From: Solirubrobacter sp963798325
GTDB taxonomy: Bacteria; Actinomycetota; Thermoleophilia; Solirubrobacterales; Solirubrobacteraceae
Reading direction: 5' to 3'
Length of the DNA: 64,000 nucleotides
Assembly: GCA_963798325.1 (NCBI GenBank)
Contig: CAWCSS010000009.1
Coordinates: forward strand, 930,001-994,000
The position numbers and the translations under genes were made by a program. Positions 16,599-24,882 of this stretch are shown piece by piece. The notes beneath the pieces are model-generated. The model was not told the origin of the DNA and searched no databases. It worked only from the letters and a program-made list of their open reading frames with translations. Position 1 is the first letter of the stretch. Every line of letters starts with the position of its first letter.

Positions 16599-18122
16599 CT
16601 AGAACGCCGCGCGCAGTTCGCGCTTGAGGATCTTCCCGGAGGCGTTCTTCGGGAGCTCGTCGAGGAAGACGATCCGCTTCGGGACCTTGAAGCCGGCGAG
16701 GTGTTCGCGGCAGAAGCTCTGGAGGTCCTGCTCGGTGGCGGTGGCGCCCTCCTTGAGCACGACGGCGGCGGTCACGGCCTCGATCCAGCGGGGATCGCTG
16801 ACGCCGAAGATCGCCACCTCCATGACCGCCGGGTGGGCGTAGATCGTCTCCTCCACCTCGCGGCTGGCGACGTTCTCGCCGCCCGTCTTGATCATGTCCT
16901 TCTTGCGGTCGACGACGCTCAGATAGCCCTCGTCGTCGATCACGCCGAGGTCGCCGGAGTGAAACCAGCCGTTGCGGAACGCCTCGGCGGTCTTCTCCGG
17001 GTCGTTGAAGTAGCCGAGCATCGCGTGCGGCGAGCGGTGGACGATCTCGCCGATCGCGCCGGGCGGGACCTCGTTGTCCTGGTCGTCGACCACGCGGGTC
17101 TCGACGTTGATCGACGCGCGGCCCGCGGAGCCGGCCTTGCGCAGCTGATCCTCCGGTCGGAGCAGCGTCGCCATCGGCGACATCTCGGTCTGGCCGTAGA
17201 AGTTGTACAGGCGGACCTCGGGGAGCCGCTCCTGGATCTCTTTGAGCACCTCGACCGGCATGGCGGACGCGCCGTAGTAGCCCTTGCGCAGCGAGTGCAG
17301 CTTGTCGAAGCCGGGGTGCCGCAGCAGGCCGATCCACACCGTGGGCGGGCAGAAGAGCTTCGTCGCCGCCTCCGCCTCGACCGCCTCGAGGATGCCCGCG
17401 GGGTCCGCACCGGGCAGGACGATGTTGGTCGCGCCGAGGTAGAGGTCCGGGAGCAGGAAGCAGTAGGACTGCGCGCAGTGATATAGCGGCATCGGGTGGA
17501 CCTCGATGTCCTCGCGCGACATCTCCCCGTCGACGATGCAGGACACGAACTGGGCGATCAGGCTCCGCGACGTGAGGATCGCGCCCTTCGGGCGGGACTC
17601 GGTGCCGCTCGTGTAGGTGATCGCGATCGGGTCGTCGTCGTCGACGCCGACGTCCGGCTCGGTGGTCTCGCCCTCGAGCGTGTGCAGCGACTCCCAGCCG
17701 TCGTGCTCGCCGATGACCAAGCGCAGCGCGGGCGCGCCGGCCTTCACCGCCGTCTCGACCAGGGCGTCCTCGGCGATGATCCCGGTTGCGCCGGAGTGCT
17801 CGAGGATGAAGCGGACCTCTTCGGCGCCGAGCATGAAGTTGATCGGGACGAGGATCGCGCCGAGCTTGGCCAGCGCCAGTGACGCGACCACGAACCCGTG
17901 CGAGTTGTGCGCGAACAGCGCGATCCGGTCGCCCTGCTCGACGCCGCGTTGCCCGAGGGCGTTGGCGGTCCGGTTGACGGTCTCGTCGAGCGCCTTGTAG
18001 GTCTGGCGGACGTCCCCATAGACGATCGCGGTCTTGTCCGGGTCACGCAGCGCGGAGCGTCGCAGCAGGTCGCCGAGCGCGTGCCGGCGGGCGGTATCCA
18101 GATCGGGCACGCTCGTGATCAT
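16599..18122 (-). CDS. Acyl-CoA synthetase (AMP-forming) with an unusual P-loop
   Basis: 507-residue ANL-superfamily ligase. The phosphate loop reads TYTSGTESRPKGAI where the family usually has TSGTTGxPKG, so one Thr and one Gly are replaced by Glu and Ser. Other motifs are normal: YNFYGQTEMSP, GWFHSGDLGVIDDEGYLSV, RKKDMIKTGGENV and the terminal Lys in LPKNASGKILKRE. Activation of a fatty or crotonobetaine-like acid is plausible. ATG 18122 is the only sensible start; no Shine-Dalgarno or clear -10 is seen. The upstream gap 18123-18257 shows nothing. Confidence 0.88.
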   Translation of the reverse strand: MITSVPDLDTARRHALGDLLRRSALRDPDKTAIVYGDVRQTYKALDETVNRTANALGQRGVEQGDRIALFAHNSHGFVVASLALAKLGAILVPINFMLGAEEVRFILEHSGATGIIAEDALVETAVKAGAPALRLVIGEHDGWESLHTLEGETTEPDVGVDDDDPIAITYTSGTESRPKGAILTSRSLIAQFVSCIVDGEMSREDIEVHPMPLYHCAQSYCFLLPDLYLGATNIVLPGADPAGILEAVEAEAATKLFCPPTVWIGLLRHPGFDKLHSLRKGYYGASAMPVEVLKEIQERLPEVRLYNFYGQTEMSPMATLLRPEDQLRKAGSAGRASINVETRVVDDQDNEVPPGAIGEIVHRSPHAMLGYFNDPEKTAEAFRNGWFHSGDLGVIDDEGYLSVVDRKKDMIKTGGENVASREVEETIYAHPAVMEVAIFGVSDPRWIEAVTAAVVLKEGATATEQDLQSFCREHLAGFKVPKRIVFLDELPKNASGKILKRELRAAF

Positions 18123-18257
18123 GAGCGATCGGCGGCGGTTCGTGGGCGCCGGTGGCGGTCGGAGGACCGGGCCGCGCTCCGGGGATCTCGCGCGCCGGCC
18201 TCAGAACCCGAAGCCGTTGAGCTCCGTCGTGGGAGGAGTAGGGTTGCCCGGGTTGTC

Positions 18258-18677
18258 TCACCCTGGCGTATCGAGGGTCCTCGCGCGCATGCGGTTGTTG
18301 CGCGCGTTGTGCTCGACCTCGGCCAGCCCGAGTTGTTCGAGCACCGGCGGGACGTACATGCCGAAGCGCCCGCGCAGCCCCTTCTTGAGCCCGTACCACC
18401 CGCCGACCGGGTTGGACTCCGAGCGCGCCCACGCCTCGACCGTCCCCTCCGCCGCGGCCTTCTGCTCGTCGGCGCTGCCGAGCGGCACCCAATCGCCCAC
18501 CTCGGCCAGCATCGCCTGGAGGTCGTCGATCGCTCGCAGGTGGTAGCGCAGCTGGGTCTTGCCGACCTGGACGACCAGCGCGGGCGGGTCCAGCGACTCG
18601 TCGCGCCACGCCTCGTACTCGGAGGAGCCGGGCGGGGTCTTGAGCCGCCAGGGGCTTTCAGGGGTTCCCTCGGACAT
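18258..18677 (-). CDS. Conserved hypothetical protein, DUF6855-like
   Basis: 139 residues, soluble, no signal peptide. The pattern SPWRLKTPPGSSEYEAWRDE, TQLRYHLRAIDDLQAML, DWVPLGSADEQKAAAEGTVE and NPVGGWYGLKKGLRGRFGMY is that of a small actinobacterial family of unknown function that I associate with DUF6855; the number is from memory. ATG 18677 lies 7 nt after TACGGT (minus strand, 18685-18690) with TTGCTC 17 nt further up, a leaderless promoter. The ArsR palindrome sits between those two elements, so the gene is probably co-regulated with the divergent ArsR unit. Confidence 0.75.
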   Translation of the reverse strand: MSEGTPESPWRLKTPPGSSEYEAWRDESLDPPALVVQVGKTQLRYHLRAIDDLQAMLAEVGDWVPLGSADEQKAAAEGTVEAWARSESNPVGGWYGLKKGLRGRFGMYVPPVLEQLGLAEVEHNARNNRMRARTLDTPG

Positions 18678-18696
18678 GCTCTCGACCGTAACATTT

Positions 18697-18713
18697 TTGC
18701 TACCGTTGAGCAA
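18697..18713. promoter_or_regulatory. ArsR-type operator in a divergent promoter region
   Basis: Palindrome TTGCT-accgttg-AGCAA. It covers the -10-like TACCGT (18701-18706) of the ArsR gene and lies between the -35 (18708-18713) and -10 (18685-18690) elements of the divergent DUF6855-like gene. Confidence 0.55.
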
Positions 18714-19015
18714 TCCACGCGCTACCCGGCGACCCGTTCGACGCGCTCGGCGACCCGCACCGACGGGCGATCGTCGAGCTGCTCCGGTCCGGGGATCGCT
18801 CGGTGCAGGAGCTCGCCGACGCGCTGCCGATCAGCCGCCCCGCGGTCTCGCGGCACCTGAAGCTGCTCAAGGACGCCGGGCTCGTCGCCGACCGCGCCGA
18901 GGGCACGCGCCGGCTCTACCGCCTGCACGACGAGGGCATCGAGGCCGTTCAGGCCTACGTGCGGCAGGTGTGGGGCGACGCCGCCGCCCGCTTCAAGCTG
19001 CTGGCCGACAACTGA
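18713..19015 (+). CDS. ArsR family transcriptional regulator, start codon not canonical
   Basis: 100 residues if read from 18713. The frame encodes a complete ArsR/SmtB-type winged helix: DPFDALGDPHRRAIVELL, SVQELADALPISRPAVSRHL, KLLKDAGLVADRAEGTRRLY. In-frame TGA lies at 18707 and the first ATG/GTG/TTG is GTG 18803, which would remove half of the fold, so the real start is probably non-standard (ATC 18713 lies 6 nt after TACCGT) or a base is miscalled nearby. No metal-binding cysteines are present. It overlaps the SRPBCC gene (TGATG), the classic ArsR/SRPBCC pair, and probably represses itself. Confidence 0.75.
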   Translation: MHALPGDPFDALGDPHRRAIVELLRSGDRSVQELADALPISRPAVSRHLKLLKDAGLVADRAEGTRRLYRLHDEGIEAVQAYVRQVWGDAAARFKLLADN

Positions 19016-19449
19016 TGGAGCCGCTGCTGGTCGAGTTCACGGTGGCGTGCGCGCCCGAGCGCGCGTTCTCGCTGTGGGCGGAGCAGACCTCGCGCTGGTG
19101 GCCGCACAGCCATTCGGTGTCGGCCGAGGAAGGCCTGACCGTGACCTTCGAGCCCCGCCCCGGCGGGCGCATCTTCGAGCGCACGCCCGCCGGAGCCGAG
19201 CACGACTGGGGCGAGGTGCTCACCTGGGACCCGCCGCGCCGGCTCGTCTACCTCTGGCACCTGCGCTTCGATCGCGCCGACGCGACCGAGGTCGAGGTCA
19301 CGTTCGACGCGGTGAAGGACGGCACCGCGGTGCGGATCGAGCACCGCGGCTGGGAGCGCCTCGGGGCCGTCGCGCAAGAGCGGCGCGAGCGCAACCACCG
19401 TGGGTGGGCGGGGGTCACGCAACGCTACCGCGTCTTCGCTGACGCCTAA
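19015..19449 (+). CDS. SRPBCC (AHSA1-like) domain protein
   Basis: 144-residue START/AHSA1-type fold with a hydrophobic cavity: VEFTVACAPERAFSLWAEQ, WWPHSHSVS, FEPRPGGRIFERT, GEVLTWDPPRRLVYLWHL, VEVTFDAVKDGTAVRIEH. The ATG overlaps the ArsR stop (TGATG), so translation is coupled. In ArsR/SRPBCC pairs the SRPBCC partner is thought to bind or modify the small molecule sensed; the ligand is unknown. The stop overlaps that of the convergent PepSY-like gene by 4 nt. Confidence 0.88.
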   Translation: MEPLLVEFTVACAPERAFSLWAEQTSRWWPHSHSVSAEEGLTVTFEPRPGGRIFERTPAGAEHDWGEVLTWDPPRRLVYLWHLRFDRADATEVEVTFDAVKDGTAVRIEHRGWERLGAVAQERRERNHRGWAGVTQRYRVFADA

Positions 19450-20039
19450 CGGCCGCCGTGCTCGTTCGCGGCGACGACCGCGAACGTCTTGCTGACGGTC
19501 ACCTCGAGGTGCTTGCCGTCCTTGGTCGTGATGTGCGACTCGTAGGGAGCGCCGGAGTCGCTGTTGGTCTCGGTGCGCTCGATCGTCGCGCCCGGGTACT
19601 TGGCCAGCACCGCGGCCTCGACCTTGCTCTTGGTGTCGCCGGTCAGCGCGGTCTCCTCGCCGTGCTTGCCGCCGCCGTGCCCGTGCCCGCGTCCGCGCCC
19701 GCCGCCGGCTTGCTCAGCCACGACGTCGGTCGCCTGGAACGACGTGTCCACGAGCACGACCTGCCTGGTTGAGCCGGAGGTCGTGATGTGCGCGTGGTAG
19801 GCCGCGCCGTTCGGGCCGCCGGCCTCGGTGCGGTCGACGGTCGCGCCCGGGACCTTGGCCAGCGCCGCGGCCTTGACCTTGGCCGCGACGTCGGCGGAGA
19901 GGGCCTCGCGGTGCGGGCGAGTGGCCGGTGTCGGCGTGGCGCTCGGGGTGCCGGCGGCGCCGGCGATCGCCGCGCCTCCGAGGCCGAGCGCACCGAGCGC
20001 ACCCATCGTCACCGCCGTCTTGCGAATCGTGCTGATCAT
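19446..20039 (-). CDS. Secreted protein with two PepSY-like repeats
   Basis: 197 residues. A signal peptide (KTAVTMGALGALGLGGAAIAGAAG) is followed by two copies of a roughly 60-residue unit: ALSADVAAKVKAAALAKVPG with TVDRTEAGGPNGAAYHAHI, and ALTGDTKSKVEAAVLAKYPG with TIERTETNSDSGAPYESHI. A Gly/His-rich linker (GRGRGHGHGGGKHG) separates them and could bind metal. PepSY modules occur in extracellular inhibitors and sensors; this one is free-standing. ATG 20039 is chosen because the signal peptide then has a normal basic start. Confidence 0.75.
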   Translation of the reverse strand: MISTIRKTAVTMGALGALGLGGAAIAGAAGTPSATPTPATRPHREALSADVAAKVKAAALAKVPGATVDRTEAGGPNGAAYHAHITTSGSTRQVVLVDTSFQATDVVAEQAGGGRGRGHGHGGGKHGEETALTGDTKSKVEAAVLAKYPGATIERTETNSDSGAPYESHITTKDGKHLEVTVSKTFAVVAANEHGGR

Positions 20040-20111
20040 GCGAGCAACGATCACGACCACCCTGTAAAGCCTCGGTCAAACGATTCTGGGCGAATGCTGG
20101 GAGAACCGGGT

Positions 20112-20133
20112 GTTAGGGGCGCCTAACTATCCT
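20112..20133 (+). promoter_or_regulatory. IdeR/DtxR-like iron box overlapping a leaderless promoter
   Basis: GTTAGG-ggcg-CCTAAC (20112-20127), a perfect 6-4-6 palindrome close to the actinobacterial iron box, directly abuts the -10 element TATCCT (20128-20133). Start codon follows 6 nt later. Repression by an iron-loaded DtxR/IdeR protein is the expected behaviour. Confidence 0.65.
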
Positions 20134-20139
20134 CGATGC

Positions 20140-20904
20140 ATGCCTCCCCGCGTTTCCCGCCGTGTCGCCGTCGTCGCCACCGAGCAGCTCACTCCCCACA
20201 TGGTCCGCGTCGTCTTCGGGGGTGAAGCCTTCGAAGGCTTCACCGCGGACGCGTTCACCGACCACTACGTCAAGCTCCGTCTTCCCGACCGCGAGGGCGT
20301 GACGCGCACCCGCACCTACACGGTCAGCGCGTGGGATGGGGAGCGGCTGACCGTCAACTTCGTCGTCCACGGCGACACCGGCGTCGCCGGCCCGTGGGCC
20401 GCGGCCGCGCAGCCCGGCGATGAGGTCGAGCTCGGCGGCCCGGGCGGCGCCTACACGCCGGACCCCGGCGCCGACTGGCACCTGCTCGCCGGCGACGCGG
20501 CCGTGATCCCCGCGATCGCCGCCTCGCTGCCGCGCATCCCCTCCGGCGTCCCGGTCTACGTCGTCCTCGAGGTCGACGGTCCCGAGGAGGAGCAGGCGCT
20601 GGAGACGCCGGGCGACCTGCGGCTCCAGTGGCTGCACCGCTCGCTCGGCCCGGGCGAGGAGCCGTCCCTGCTGGTCGACGCCGTGAGCGCGCTCGCGCTG
20701 CCGGAGGGCCGCGGCCACGCGTTCGTGCACGGCGAGGCGAGCTCCGTCCGCGAACTGCGCCGGCACCTGATCGCCGACCGCGGCCTCGAGCCCGACCAGC
20801 TCTCGATCTCCGGCTACTGGAAGCTCAAGCGCACCGAGGACGGCTGGCGCGAGGACAAGCCGGAGTGGAACCGCCTGGTCGCCGCCGACGTGACAGAGCG
20901 CTGA
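20140..20904 (+). CDS. Siderophore-interacting protein (ViuB-type NADPH-dependent ferric reductase)
   Basis: 254-residue cytoplasmic FAD-binding reductase that would release iron from imported ferric siderophore. Domains: FAD-binding barrel (about 8-115; RTRTYTVSAWD for flavin, FVVHGDTGVAGPWA) and C-terminal SIP domain (about 118-250; WHLLAGDAAVIPAIAASL, VHGEASSVRELRRHL, ISGYWKLKRTEDGW). ATG 20140 lies 6 nt after TATCCT, and an iron-box palindrome overlaps that promoter, fitting de-repression under iron limitation. No siderophore biosynthesis or uptake genes are in the window. Confidence 0.92.
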   Translation: MPPRVSRRVAVVATEQLTPHMVRVVFGGEAFEGFTADAFTDHYVKLRLPDREGVTRTRTYTVSAWDGERLTVNFVVHGDTGVAGPWAAAAQPGDEVELGGPGGAYTPDPGADWHLLAGDAAVIPAIAASLPRIPSGVPVYVVLEVDGPEEEQALETPGDLRLQWLHRSLGPGEEPSLLVDAVSALALPEGRGHAFVHGEASSVRELRRHLIADRGLEPDQLSISGYWKLKRTEDGWREDKPEWNRLVAADVTER

Positions 20905-20981
20905 CTCGCCGTTTTTGGCCCCATGTGAACGCGGGTACGGTGACATGAGAGGGAGTCCAGCCATACGACAGGGGGTCTGTC

Positions 20982-21155
20982 ATGAGCTTGTTCACGCGCA
21001 TCACCGGCAAGGTCGAAGTGCCGAATGAGACGCCGTGCCCACGCTGCGCCGTGCCCGCGCCCGATCACGCCGTCGAGTGCTCCGCCTGCGGGTGGGACAT
21101 GCGCGAGGCGTACCACGATCCGGTGACCGGCGCGGACACCGCAGCCATCCGCTGA
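20982..21155 (+). CDS. 57-residue zinc-ribbon miniprotein
   Basis: Short gene ATG 20982 to TGA 21155. Sequence MSLFTRITGKVEVPNETPCP continues with RCAVPAPDHAVECSACGWDM: two CxxC pairs (CPRC and CSAC, 12 residues apart) typical of a rubredoxin-like or zinc-ribbon knuckle. AGGGGG lies 9 nt upstream as ribosome site. Acidic C-terminus YHDPVTGADTAAIR. Probably a small metal-binding protein of unknown partner; it sits between the siderophore-interacting protein and the NYN protein, same strand. Confidence 0.7.
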   Translation: MSLFTRITGKVEVPNETPCPRCAVPAPDHAVECSACGWDMREAYHDPVTGADTAAIR

Positions 21156-21192
21156 GGCCCGCCGACGAGCGGGAACGCATATGCTCGCGGCC

Positions 21193-21765
21193 GTGGCCGG
21201 CGAGACGTTCCTGCTGATCGACGGAGAGAACATCGACGCGACGCTCGGCGCCGCCGTCCTCGGACGGCGGCCGGCGCCGGAGGAGCGGCCGCGCTGGGAC
21301 CGGCTGCGCGACTACGCGCGGACGGTGTGGGAGCAGCCCGTCACGGGCCTGTTCTTCCTCAACGCCTCCGGGAACGTGCCGATGCCGTTCGTGCAGGCGC
21401 TGACGGCTCTGGATTACCGGCCGGTGCTGCTGAGCGGCCCGTCGGAGGTGAAGGTCGTCGACGTCGCCATCCAGCGCACGCTCGAGGCCCTGGCCGAGCG
21501 CGGTCACGGCGACGTGATCCTCGCCAGCCACGACGGCGACTTCGCGCCGCACGTCGCGCTGCTCGCGGAGCAGGGCACCCGCCGCACGGCGCTGGTCGGC
21601 TTCCGCGAGATGATGAGCGCGTCGCTGATGGAGATCGACGGCGCCGAGTTCTACGACCTCGAGGATGAGGTCGGCGCGTTCACCGTCGCCCTGCCGCGCA
21701 TCCGCGTCATCCCGATCGAGCGCTTCGATCCCTGGACGCTGCTGCCCGGAGGCCGCCCCGCTTAG
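21193..21765 (+). CDS. NYN (PIN-like) domain ribonuclease
   Basis: 190-residue NYN/LabA-type protein, a PIN-fold metal-dependent RNase by family. Conserved acidic positions: LLIDGENIDA at about 8, VKVVDVAIQRTLEAL at about 90, LASHDGDFAPHVALL at about 118, which would form the metal site. GTG 21193 is preferred over ATG 21181 since TATGCT (21180-21185) ends 7 nt before it, the leaderless spacing seen all over this window. Stop overlaps that of the convergent protease by 4 nt. RNA target unknown. Confidence 0.8.
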   Translation: MAGETFLLIDGENIDATLGAAVLGRRPAPEERPRWDRLRDYARTVWEQPVTGLFFLNASGNVPMPFVQALTALDYRPVLLSGPSEVKVVDVAIQRTLEALAERGHGDVILASHDGDFAPHVALLAEQGTRRTALVGFREMMSASLMEIDGAEFYDLEDEVGAFTVALPRIRVIPIERFDPWTLLPGGRPA

Positions 21766-23102
21766 GGCTGCTTGCCCGCGTACTCGTCGATCAGGACGGC
21801 GTGCGGGAACTCCGAGAACGGCGAGGCGGGAGCGCCGGTGACGAGCTTCGTCAGGCCTTCGGTCGCCCCGGCGAGGTGGTCGCGTGACATCGTGCGGGCG
21901 ATCATCGCGGCGGCGATCGGGGTCGAGAAGGAGGTGCCGTCCCACTCGGCCCAGCCGTCGAATTGGACGGTCGGGTCGAGGCGGCTGATCACCGGGCCGG
22001 TCGCGACCTTCGTCTTGGCGGTCGCGAACGTCGACTGGATCATCGAGCCGCGGGCGATCGCGTCGACCCACGGGCCGTAGTTGCTGAAGGAGGCGGGGCG
22101 CCATTTGCCGCTGGACTCGTCGACCGCGCCGACGCCGAGCACCTGCGGGAACGCGGCCGGCCAGAACGGGCGCTTGGAGGCCTGGTTGCCGGCGGCGGAG
22201 ACGACCGCGGTGCGCTTGTCGGCCAGGCTTGCGAGGGCCGTCGCGACGGCCAGCGGCGGCGCGTCGCGGTCGGTGTAGCCGCCGAGCGAGAGGTTGATGA
22301 CGTCGATGTCGGCCGGCAGCTGCTGCATCGCCTTGGCGACCGTGAAGTCGTCGCCGACGCCGTGCGAGTCGAGCACCTTGACGGCGTAGACCGACGCGGC
22401 GGGCGCGACCTGCAGGATCAGGCCGGCGATGAACGTGCCGTGGCCGGCCTCGTTGTCGCCGTAGCCGTCCTGCTCGACGTCCCAGGTGTCCGCGCTGTTG
22501 GGGGCGCGCTGGACGCCGCGCAGCCAGATGTGATCGAACATGCCGGTGTCCAGGACGGCGATCCGCACGCCCTCGCCGTCAAGGCTCTCGCTGCCGCGCG
22601 AGGGGAGCGCGGGCGGCATGCTCGCCAGGCGCACGGTCGATCCCGGGCCGCCCTGGATGCGCGGCTCGCCGTGGAAGTTGATCGCGTCCGACGTGCCCGC
22701 GGCCTCGCCGACGAAGACGTAGTTGGGGGCGACCGCGGCGGGCCCCTGCGGGCGGCCGGACGTGTACTTGCGGACCTTGGCGATCGCGTCGAGCACCTCG
22801 CGCGTCGGGTCGCTCGTCTGCGGTGTGCGCGTGAACAGCGTGAGGCCGAACGGTCGCTGCTCGGCCTGGCGCCAGCCGGAGAGGACGCCCGCCACCGCGG
22901 GCCCGTCGCCCGGGCCGGCCACGATCTCGCCGGGCCGCAGCAGGAACGAGTTCGCCGGGTCCTGGTTGGCCGCGACCCGCGCCGGGTCCCACTGCTGCGG
23001 CATCGGCACGGCCGCCGACGCGGCCGAGGCCGTCGCCGCCAGTGCCGCGAGGATCGTCGCGACCACGAGGGCGAGCCGCCTGAGCATGCGTTCTTCGTTC
23101 AC
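21762..23102 (-). CDS. Secreted S8 (subtilisin-like) serine peptidase
   Basis: 446 residues. Signal peptide LRRLALVVATILAALAATAS, propeptide to about 165, then the S8 catalytic domain with all three catalytic residues: Asp in RIAVLDTGMFDHIW, His in EAGHGTFIAGLI, Ser in WDGTSFSTPIAAA; oxyanion Asn in VVSAAGNQ. There is no C-terminal anchor, so it is probably released or wall-associated. GTG 23102 or ATG 23087 may start it; both give a proper signal peptide. It resembles type S8 peptidases that act on unknown extracellular proteins. Confidence 0.9.
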   Translation of the reverse strand: MNEERMLRRLALVVATILAALAATASAASAAVPMPQQWDPARVAANQDPANSFLLRPGEIVAGPGDGPAVAGVLSGWRQAEQRPFGLTLFTRTPQTSDPTREVLDAIAKVRKYTSGRPQGPAAVAPNYVFVGEAAGTSDAINFHGEPRIQGGPGSTVRLASMPPALPSRGSESLDGEGVRIAVLDTGMFDHIWLRGVQRAPNSADTWDVEQDGYGDNEAGHGTFIAGLILQVAPAASVYAVKVLDSHGVGDDFTVAKAMQQLPADIDVINLSLGGYTDRDAPPLAVATALASLADKRTAVVSAAGNQASKRPFWPAAFPQVLGVGAVDESSGKWRPASFSNYGPWVDAIARGSMIQSTFATAKTKVATGPVISRLDPTVQFDGWAEWDGTSFSTPIAAAMIARTMSRDHLAGATEGLTKLVTGAPASPFSEFPHAVLIDEYAGKQP

Positions 23103-23162
23103 GACGCGCAGCCAATCGCACCTTCCTTGGCGTCCGTTTGGCCAATGCTTGGTGTGCCGGAC

Positions 23163-23621
23163 TCAGAGGCGGTCGAGCAGCGCGAGGTCGTGCCGGTCGA
23201 CGTCGCGCGGCTCGTAGCCCGTGTGGAAGCGGCGTTGCTGCTCGACCGACAGGCACGGCACCGCCTGCCCGCCGATCCGGCCGGTGACGAAGCACTCGGG
23301 CGGATAGTCGAAGTGGCCGCCGTCGAGGTCGGACTGGCGGCCGTGGCCGTGCGCGTCGAAGGTCACGGGGTGCAGGTCGACGAAGCGCTCATGGCCGGCC
23401 GCGAGCTCGACGCGCGCCGGGCGCCAGTCGGTCTCGACGCGATAGCCGAGCGCGTCGAGCGCTTCGAGCGCTTTCGCCTCGGTGTGGGCGTCGATCGCGA
23501 GATCGAGGTCGCGGTGCTCGCGCGTCTGCTCACCCACCAGCGCGTCGACGCCCCAGCCGCCGGCGACCCACGCCCGCTCGAGGACCGCGAGCACCCGCAG
23601 GACCTCGGCGGCCGCCATCAC
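23163..23621 (-). CDS. Nucleotidyltransferase-fold protein related to aminoglycoside 2''-adenylyltransferases
   Basis: 152 residues. The N-terminus VLERAWVAGGWGVDALVG, REHRDLDLAIDA carries the GG(x) and DxD nucleotide-transfer motif of the ANT(2'')/LinA-like family, followed by VDLHPVTFDAHG, the third acidic position. Length matches these short transferases. Actual drug inactivation cannot be inferred; many chromosomal members have no known substrate. ATG at 23621 or 23618. Unlinked to neighbours. Confidence 0.75.
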   Translation of the reverse strand: MMAAAEVLRVLAVLERAWVAGGWGVDALVGEQTREHRDLDLAIDAHTEAKALEALDALGYRVETDWRPARVELAAGHERFVDLHPVTFDAHGHGRQSDLDGGHFDYPPECFVTGRIGGQAVPCLSVEQQRRFHTGYEPRDVDRHDLALLDRL

Positions 23622-23682
23622 GCCCAGGATTCTCTCAGCGTCGGCGGAGGACCCGCTCAGGTCGCGGGGTCAGGGTCGGAGC

Positions 23683-24882
23683 ATGGCTTCCTCGCTCCTT
23701 GCGCCTCCTGAGACACGCCGCCCGCTGTGGTCCGACGACGGGCCGCCGCGGCAGATCCCGCCGCTGCCGCCGACGGGCGGAGGCGGTCCGCCGGCCGGAG
23801 GCAGCCGCGGCCCGGAGCGCCGCCGGCGCCGGAAGCGCCCGCCGATCGCGCTGTTGCTGGTCACGGCGTCGCTGCTGGGCGGCGGGACGAGCGTCGCCGC
23901 GCTGGCCGCGACCGGCAACCTCGACGGCCGCACGACGACCGTCGTCCAGGGCAGGACGACCTCGACGACCGGCGCCGCCTCGGGCCTCGACGCGCAGGCG
24001 CTGTACGCGTCGGTCTCCGCGGGCGTCGTCGACATCACCTCCGAGGGCGTGTCCAGCGGGCAAGGCACGTCGGGCACGGCCACCGGGACGGGCTTTCAGA
24101 TCGACACCGAGGGCCACATCCTGACCGCCGCGCACGTGATCACCGGCGCGTCGAAGGTGACCGTGACGCTCGCCGACGGCACGACGCGGACCGCGACGGT
24201 GCTCGGCGCCGACAACGCGACCGACGTCGCGGTCCTGAAGATCGATTCGTCCGGGCTCAAGCTCAGCCCGTTGACGCTCGGCAGCTCGGCGAGCGTGAGC
24301 GTCGGCGAGCCCGTGGCCGCGATCGGCGACCCCTTCGGCTACGAGCGCAGCCTGTCCACCGGCATCATCTCCGGCGTCGACCGCACGATCCAGGCGCCGA
24401 ACGGCTTCACCGTCGCCCACGCCCTGCAGACCGACGCCGCGATCAACCCCGGCAACTCCGGCGGCCCCGTCCTCGACGCGTCCGGCGCCGTGATCGGCAT
24501 CGCCGACCAGATCGCCACCGACGGCAGCTCCGACCAGAACTCCGGCGTCGGGTTCCTCGTCCCGATCGATCTCGTCAAGACCGAGCTCACCGCCCTGAAG
24601 GCCGGCCAGACCGTCGAGCACGCCTACCTCGGCGTCGCCACCGCCGACGCGACCACCGGCGGCGTCACCGTCGGCCAGGTCTCCGCCGGCGGCCCCGCCG
24701 CGGCGTCCGGCCTCCAGACCGGCGACGTGATCACCAAGCTCGGCGACGCCACCGTCACCGACCAGAACGACCTCGTGGCCGCGATCGCCACCCACGAGCC
24801 GGGCGACCGGGTGACCCTGACCATCGAGCGCGGCTCCGGCACCCACCAGCTCACGGTCACGCTCGGCACCCAGCCCCGGTGA
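23683..24882 (+). CDS. Membrane-anchored HtrA/DegP-type serine protease with PDZ domain
   Basis: 399 residues: proline/glycine-rich cytoplasmic tail (1-45), basic RRRRRKRPP then one TM (about 54-74), trypsin-like domain (about 105-300) with catalytic His in LTAAHVITGA, Asp in NATDVAVLKID and Ser in INPGNSGGPVLD, and a C-terminal PDZ (about 310-395; VSAGGPAAASGLQTGDVI). Extracytoplasmic protein quality control is the family role. ATG 23683 is used; the upstream in-frame extension has random composition. A perfect hairpin starts right at the stop codon. Confidence 0.92.
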   Translation: MASSLLAPPETRRPLWSDDGPPRQIPPLPPTGGGGPPAGGSRGPERRRRRKRPPIALLLVTASLLGGGTSVAALAATGNLDGRTTTVVQGRTTSTTGAASGLDAQALYASVSAGVVDITSEGVSSGQGTSGTATGTGFQIDTEGHILTAAHVITGASKVTVTLADGTTRTATVLGADNATDVAVLKIDSSGLKLSPLTLGSSASVSVGEPVAAIGDPFGYERSLSTGIISGVDRTIQAPNGFTVAHALQTDAAINPGNSGGPVLDASGAVIGIADQIATDGSSDQNSGVGFLVPIDLVKTELTALKAGQTVEHAYLGVATADATTGGVTVGQVSAGGPAAASGLQTGDVITKLGDATVTDQNDLVAAIATHEPGDRVTLTIERGSGTHQLTVTLGTQPR

